64,000 bases of DNA from Cryptomeria japonica (taxonomy: Eukaryota; Streptophyta; Pinopsida; Cupressales; Cupressaceae). The stretch covers positions 683,772,583 through 683,836,582 of the forward strand of contig NC_081412.1 in NCBI RefSeq assembly GCF_030272615.1, given 5' to 3'. Position numbers and translations under genes: made by a program. The notes under the pieces are model-generated. The model was not told the DNA's origin. It was given only the letters and a program-made list of their open reading frames with translations, and did not search any database. Within the stretch, counting starts at the first letter, position 1; each line of letters starts with the position of its first letter. Of this stretch, positions 57,706 to 64,000 are shown piece after piece.

Positions 57706-59844
57706 ATGGCACACAGAAGAGAATTTACGGGGAAAGTGAATTACCACGACCTAAATATCTGTGATGATTTTTTAGAGCAATTAACCATGTCCACCAATGC
57801 TAGGGATAAGGCCAAAGAAATAGTACCTAAGAACCCTCATCTAAAAATTGGAGATGGCCTTTATGATAAGGGTAATTGGTTGAGGGACCCTGAAATAGGA
57901 TTATCAGGCTTAGGACTCTTCAAAGTCAGTTTTGGGCAGATGAATTCCCCAGCTCCTTTGAATGGCATATGGGAGTAGGATGTAGGAAAGCTTGTGGCCC
58001 TAGGTGTTTTTATGGATGTAGATCTGTTAGCCCTGATTGCACAGAATTATGACTCTATGGCAAGATGCATCAAGAACATAAAGGGATCAGTCTTGATTGA
58101 GATAAATGAAGATGAATTCAGGAAAGTGTTTAAACTTAGTGAGTCCTCCAATTTGTTAGAACCTATGGACTTTGAGTCATTAGCTCAGGTTTACAACACA
58201 CAAAGGGATCATCTTAGAAGTGGCCCATTGAAAGAATTCTTTGTAAAGATAGGGGGTTTAACAATTGTAGGCCCCAGCACAATGGAACCATTCTCTCTCA
58301 ACCTATTCACTCTTGAGAGCTAAGGGTATGTATTGGGCATTATGCCAGATTTTTGGAGACGATGCTGAAAAGAATATGCCAACCCATTATATGTTAATGA
58401 TTGTACAAATTCTAAACCCCTCCCTAGCAATAACATTTGATTATGCCTCATACCTTGCTGATGCAATTCATAAAGGGCTAGTAGGCATAAAAAATGGTAA
58501 GGTGGATAGGCCATTTGGATGGTACTCCATGTTAATGCATATGTTTCTATTCAAAGGGGCTGATTATTTTGGAAAGGAGATGGACCCGATTAAGGTCAAG
58601 GATAAAGAGGAGATGCCAGTGCAATTGTCGAGTATTGTTCTATCTTGGGATAGAGAAGATGCAAGTTATTTAAAGTTTGATAGATGCTTTGCATCTAAAA
58701 TTAGGATTCTTCTATGCAAAGAAAACCCTAGAATTCCTAAGGCTCTTTTGGAGTTTCTCAGACCAAAGGAGTTTGCAGAGGATATCAAGATTGTTCACAA
58801 TTGGGGAGACATATATTTGTACCCTGTGTCTACTATTTCTAGAGTGTTTGGATTTAGAGGCACCCCCTTTCTACTACCCTATCAGGTCTTATTGAAGATA
58901 GGGATTGCAGAAGTCCCGAGACAAATTGGGGGAGTATAAGAAGTAGAGCTAACCAATAGAGGTAAAGGGACTATTTTCCCAACTATTACCATGGCTCACC
59001 ATTTTGTGATCACTAAGGGTGGATGGATATTTTTTGAAGAATTCTTTAAGCCATATAAGTTGTCTACTGCAATGTCAAGATGTGCAGACCCTGAGGATTT
59101 TTTCATGGCATGTTCAGAAAAAGAGCAGTGTGAAGAGGTAGGCCACATCAATTTCAGTTCCCAGAAGATCTGATTAGAAATGAATTCAGCTTAGATGAGC
59201 AAGAACTGAGGAAGGAGAAGTGGGTGGCATATAAGAAATTCCTTGATTTAATCCATCAATTTGACACTGGCTATGACCCCCTTTCTAGCTTCAATCCATT
59301 TGAGGAGAAAATAAAATTCTTGATTCTTTATTTTGAAGATCTCATGCAGACCTTAAAAGAAAAGAGGGAGGCCATAATGCAAAACGAGCCTGATAAGGCT
59401 AAGATGGTATTGGCTAAGCCTACCTTTGCTAGAGATATCCCATGTGGTGACTATATAATGCACAAAATGTCAAAGTACACTATGATAATGCCAGTGACAA
59501 CTGAGCCTTCCACTTCAAAAGGGAAGAGGAAAATTGAAGATGTCATTGACATCCAGGATTCCCCTAAGAAGAAGAGAGTGGGAAAGGAAATTGAAACTGA
59601 TGAGCCTCAATATTCTCCACCTTAGTCTCCTATCCACATTGGAGATGAACAAGCTGTGGCTAAACAATTATTGTAGTTAGGGAGTCTCAGTGAGATTGGC
59701 TATACCTATGAAGAGACCCAAGAGGGGATGCTCAAAGAGCCACCTAATGCTAAAATGGATTTGACTGATGGTGAGTTAAAGGGCCAAGAAATGGACCTTA
59801 CTATTAAGCAAGCTAGTGAAGAATTCCTAGCTGATAGTAATTTT
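57706..59844 (+). pseudogene. Long unknown frame C, interrupted by copia element G
   Basis: The frame starts at ATG 57706 (MAHRREFTGKVNYHDLN). It runs in one frame to about 58320 with a stop at 57976, shifts to another (58324-59170, stop at 58937), shifts again (59190-59844, stops at 59623 and about 59674) and ends abruptly at the LTR edge at 59845. That gives about 710 codons of an originally longer frame. Segments include CIKNIKGSVLIEINEDEFRK and RPFGWYSMLMHMFLFKGADY. A basic cluster, SPKKKRVGKEIE, lies near 59565, followed by an acidic helical part. This order (globular half, nuclear-signal-like linker, helical tail) matches frames A and B. No known enzyme motif is seen. The N-terminal half also resembles frame B in spacing of the I-x-I-x-E motif. 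Confidence 0.65.
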
Positions 59845-61465
59845 TGATAACTCAATGATGAACCACTAGTACCAAACTGGTACTGAGAGGGGGGGGTGAA
59901 TCAGTACAAACACAAATATAGTCCAAAATCAGTTTGATAGCAAATACTCCAAATGAATGATAAACAGGGATACTGGTAAAATAGAGTGCAACCGGTAACA
60001 TCCAGTATAGCTCAATCAGTCATGAACTGGTCACTCAATAAGCTTTCCTCTTAGCTGAAAACTACAGTATCATTATACTCTCATGCATAAATAGGTAAAT
60101 TTAATCATCAGATCTTCACAACAATGAGTTCAATATGTTTTATAGACAGGCACAAAACATAGAACATTCATATGCTCAACAGGTAAAACAAAGCATCACA
60201 AGATAAAAACATTTCACATGACACACATATTATTCATGTGGAAACCCAACTGGGAAAAACCACGGTGGGGATGAATACCCACAAGTTGCTTTTGAACTCT
60301 TTTGAAGTCCACTCTGTTAGGAGCCTTGTGTGGTTAAAGACATTACAATAGGTTCTACTAGGAACCGATCCTGTTAGGGATCACCCAGTTAAGCGATAGC
60401 TATAATACCCAGTTAAGGGTTAAACCCAGTGGGGTCACCTTGTTAGAGGATTTCAAGAACTCAATAGCTAAAGGATCTCCTAAGCTCTATAGCTTCTCAG
60501 AACTCATTAACCTCGAGTTCCCCAGTTAAGGGATTTGAATCAAGCCTGTTAAGACCACCTTGTTAGGGGATTTTGTAGCAAGCCAGTTAAGGCTACCTTG
60601 TTAGGAGATTTTACAACTGTTGAAGTGGTTAGAGATCAACAGGAATTACAATAATCTATTAACAACACTCAATGCTAATGCAGATCTATTTAGGCTCCTC
60701 TTCTCCTTCTGCACATTCACTTTGTAGGTATCTCTTCTCTCCTTTGGTCTAGCAAGAATCATGTATCACTTCCCTTGGATACACATTCACAATTTTTGCC
60801 AACAACCCTAGAAAGAAACATAACATCAACCTTATAGGAAATAGATAGGTTGGTAGCAAAAACCCTAAACCCTAAACTTGTTAGGTTAAGCGATTCAAGT
60901 GGTTCAATCCTGACTGTTGAATCATAATGCATTAAAGGCAACAGTCTTGAATCGATCTCAAGACATTCTCCATTGTCCATTATCCACCGATTCCATGGCG
61001 GCTGATAACCCATCACACATTATCACCGTTTGACAGACTTCGTACATTCTCGAGGTAGATAGGAATAGTCTTCTTCATGCTAGATCCTTCACGCACACAG
61101 AGCTTATGTGGCAACATGATTTGTTTTCCATTATACTGCTAACTCATCACACAAAGATCATCAATTGAATCACATAGACTTGAGGTACTCCAACCGAAAA
61201 TCCTGAAGTGGAAGCTACCTACCAACTGGTAGTCATACAATGCTTCCATGTGTCAGTTCCCATAACTACATGTCGGTTCACCTTGACATGCCGGTTCATC
61301 TTGAACAAATATACTACTTCACTTTGGCATATAAATCAGTTCATACATATGCCAGTTCCCTCTTCTCACATATCACATATGCCAGTTCACTTCATAACAC
61401 ATATTGACATCAATGACAACATACAATTTCATTATGTCTTCATGCCGGTTCACATAATGCCAACA
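59845..61465 (-). repeat. 3' LTR of element G
   Basis: On the minus strand the LTR starts TGTTGGCATT at 61465, directly after the polypurine tract, and ends …GAGTTATCA at 59845. The outer edge is judged from the TG/CA rule and from the abrupt end of frame C. It carries repeated phrases on the plus strand: ccagttaag (60395-60590, several times) and ccttgttagggga (60436, 60570, 60596 region). The frame at 61208-61627 is not a gene. Confidence 0.75.
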
Positions 61466-61480
61466 ATCTCCCCCTTTGGC
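61466..61480 (-). promoter_or_regulatory. Polypurine tract of element G
   Basis: The minus strand reads GCCAAAGGGGGAGAT immediately before the LTR's TGTTGG, the usual plus-strand priming site. Confidence 0.85.
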
Positions 61481-61670
61481 ATTGATGGCAATATACAAAG
61501 ATATCTTCTCCACTGTTTCACTTCTTCTCCCCCTTTGACAACAATGCCAAAGTGGAGGCACACACATCTTTGTTCCATCATGCTGCTCCCCCTGAGGAGT
61601 AGCATCCTTCAACACATCAATCAATGAAAATTTGACTGTACAATACCTGACTGATGTGAAACCAATACTT

Positions 61671-64000
61671 TTAGTTCACCATTTGAAGGGGCAGTACCCC
61701 CAATTCACCTCTTAAATGCACAAATGTAGTCTTTGGGAGAGGCTTGGTGAATATGTCTGCTAACTGCTCCTTACTGGACACATGCTCCAGTGCAATCTCT
61801 TTGTTCTAAACCTTTTCCCTCAAGAAATGATACTTAAGCTCAAAATGCTTAGTTCTAGAATGTAAAACCGGATTCTTTCATATATTGATAGCACTTGTGT
61901 TATCACAGAATATACTTACTGGTTCAGATACTGGGATCTTGAAGCCTTCCAGTACATGCTTCATCCAAATTGTCTGAGTGCAGTTCATGAAAGCTGCAAC
62001 ATACTCTGCTTCCGCTATAGATTGAGAGATACAACTCTACTTTTTACTCATCCATGAGACCAGTCTACCACCGAGAAAGAATGCACCATCGGTTGTGCTT
62101 TTTCGGTCATCCACATTACCTACCCAATCAACATCTATGAACACTTTCAGATTGAAATTATTGTTGTATGGGTACCACAATCCATAGTCAACTGTTCCCT
62201 TCAGATACCTAAGAATTTGCTTGACTGCAATCAAGTGGGATTCTCTTGGACTCTTCTGGAACCTTGCAGTAATGTCAACTGCATGTGCAATATCTGGTCT
62301 TCTATGCACTACATAATGCAGCTTACCAATCATTGATTGGTATTCCTTCTCATCAACTAATGTGGAATCATCTTCTTTTGTTAATTTGCAACCGGTCACC
62401 ATTGGTCTACCAACCGGTTTGCTATCTTCCATGCCAAAGGTCTTCAGTACCTCTTTGACATATTTGGACTAAATGATAAAGATTCCATCTTCCATCTGCT
62501 GGATCTGTAGTCCAATGAAGAACTTGATCTCCCCTATGAGTGACATCTCAAACTCTTTCTTCATCTCATCAGCAAACTCATAACTCATCTTGTCATCTCC
62601 TCCAAAGATATTGTCATCAACAAAAACCTCACAAATCAGAATCTGATCTCCTTCAGACTTCAAGTAGATATTGCTATCTTCACTTGTTCTCTCAAATCCA
62701 ATCTTCACAAGATGGGAATGTAGGTGCTCATACCATGCCCTAGGTGCTTGCTTTAGACCATATAAAGCTTTATGTAGCCTACACACCATATCACTATCTT
62801 CAGATAGGGAAAACCCATATGGTTGCTCTATATATACCTCCTCTTCTAGTACACCATTTAGGAATGCAGATTTTACATGCATTTGATATACTTTGAACCT
62901 TTTAAAAGCTGCATATGCAAGAAGCATACGAACTCCTTCCAATCTAGCAATAGGAGCAAAGGTTTCTCCATAGTCTTCTCCTTCTTCTTGAGCATATCCT
63001 TTGCATACCAATCTAGCTTTATTCCTAATCACTATGCCATCCTCATTCAACTTATTTCTAAACACCCATTTGGTGCCAATGACATTTTTATGCTCAGGTC
63101 TAGGTACCAAGGACCATGTACCATTTTTCTCTATCTGATCAAGTTCCTCTTCCATTTCCTTGATCCAGTCTTCATCTTTATGAGCCTCTTTGAATGATTT
63201 ATGCTCAAATTCAGAGATCATACATGAGTTTTCTCTGATCTTTCTTCTTGTAAGGATTCTTGTATTCTTATCACCTATGATCTACTTAGGATCATGATTC
63301 AACTTGACATACCAAGGAATGGTCTTAACTAGTTCTTCTTGCTTTTCTTCTTCATCCTCATCTTCATCAGTATCAACATTCACCAGTTCAGGGACACTAT
63401 TACTAGTACTTGGTTGGCTAACAACCAGTTCCTAGAAGGTTGCAACCGGTTCATTTGTAGCTTGCTCACTGCCAGTTTCCTCAGTCTTCTCAAAGGATTC
63501 ATCAACTCTTACACTGATGCTTTCCATGATTCTCTGAGTCCTATTTTTGTAGCACTTGAAAGCTTTACTCTTGGTGGAATATCCTAGAAATATTCCCTCA
63601 TCACATTTAGCTTCAAATTTGCCCTGACATTCACTCCTCTTGATGTAACATTTGCTACCAAATACCTTTAAGTAGCTAACCATAGGTGTCTTACCGGTCC
63701 AATACTCATAAGGAGTTTTGTCCTTACCCTTTTTGATGAGTACCTGGTTCATAGTGTAGACTATAGTCCTCACCGCTTCTCTCCAAAAGGTGTGAGCTAC
63801 CTTTCCTTGAATCAACATGGTCCTAGCTGCTTCAACCATAGTCCAGTTATTCCTCTCTGCTAGGCCATTCTGCTATGGAGTCTAGGGGGCAGACAACTAT
63901 CTCTTGATGCCAAATTCTTCACAATACTTGTTGAATTCACTGGAAGTGAATTCCCCTCCTTGATCAGTTCTGAGACACTTGATTCTTTTACCGCTTTCCT
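61671..64000 (-). pseudogene. Copia Pol of element G (integrase C-terminal part, RT, RNase H)
   Basis: One minus-strand frame enters at the window edge in the integrase core (…TDQGGEF near 63950, then QNGLAERNN near 63860). It continues with KVAHTFWREAVRT and the integrase C-terminus with GYSTKSKAFKCY. RT (63221-62469) shows [17 protein letters not shown] and [15 protein letters not shown], with the catalytic box as [10 protein letters not shown]. RNase H (62468-61671) shows FIDVDWVGNVDDRKST, AEAEYVAA and IFCDN, and ends GELGVLPLQMVN at the TAA at 61671. In-frame stops near 63430, 63280, 62470, 62036 and further down disable the gene. Confidence 0.9.

Larger units (their letters stand above)
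59845..64000 (-). mobile_element. Element G: Ty1/copia retrotransposon, 3' half, truncated by window edge
   Basis: On the minus strand pol runs from 64000 to 61671, then a polypurine tract (61466-61480) and an LTR (61465-59845). The 5' half with gag and the left LTR lies beyond 64000, so the target duplication cannot be checked. It is inserted into frame C. Pol is a single frame with several stops. It is related to element E (same RT and integrase motifs) but has a different LTR. Confidence 0.85.

Noticed and set aside
59864-59873. CACTAGTACC, similar to the CACTA termini
   Set aside because: It lies inside the LTR of element G, differs after nine bases from the other termini and has no subterminal repeats; ACTAGT is a palindrome and appears by chance.
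1-64000. tRNA, rRNA or CRISPR features
   Set aside because: The TGGTATCAGAGC sites are retroelement primer sites, not tRNA genes; no cloverleaf or rRNA sequence was recognised, and the repeat arrays have irregular spacing and a eukaryotic transposon context.

Overview
The window looks like intergenic DNA of a plant with a large, transposon-filled genome. It is AT-rich and I recognise no host gene, no tRNA or rRNA gene and no CRISPR array. Nearly everything is nested Ty3/gypsy and Ty1/copia LTR retrotransposons, non-autonomous relatives of these, and En/Spm (CACTA) DNA transposons. A seed plant such as a gymnosperm is my guess from the element types and decay; the sequence does not prove it.

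Layout. 1-5650: the 5' part of a minus-strand gypsy element (gag, a long repeat-bearing leader, primer-binding site, LTR), apparently inserted into an older plus-strand gypsy pol that runs 5700-10563. 10564-15281: AT-rich DNA, a decayed minus-strand reading frame with an acidic tail, one CACTA terminus (12699) and a 145-bp tandem repeat. 15282-23262: element A, a complete 8-kb non-autonomous element (two 1138-bp LTRs, 5-bp target duplication GAATG) with a multi-zinc-knuckle gag-like frame and a frame of about 1,100 codons of unknown function, but no protease, integrase or reverse transcriptase. 23263-34076: element B, a repeat-bearing leader and another long unknown frame, split by element D (26308-31433), a very young 5.1-kb element (486-bp LTRs differing at one base, target duplication GCCAT) with the only long intact frame here, a gag-protease protein with a novel acidic tail. 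34080-38650: gypsy element F, with an RNase H-like domain placed before the reverse transcriptase. 41000-54693: a minus-strand CACTA element with a TNP2-type transposase, a SET-domain reading frame and a Transposase_24-type second frame, interrupted by copia element E (42256-48971, target duplication GAATC). 54694-59844: an LTR piece, a second CACTA terminus, a degenerate repeat array and element C, a third long unknown frame. 59845-64000: minus-strand copia element G, inserted into frame C and running off the window.

The parts do not form a pathway; they record waves of nested insertion. The relative ages that can be read are: D is younger than B, E younger than the CACTA element, G younger than C, and probably the left-hand minus gypsy younger than the plus gypsy. 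The most unusual contents are the three long retroelement-borne frames A, B and C with a common architecture, the SET domain inside the CACTA gene, the gag-protease-only element D, and the unusual domain order of element F.
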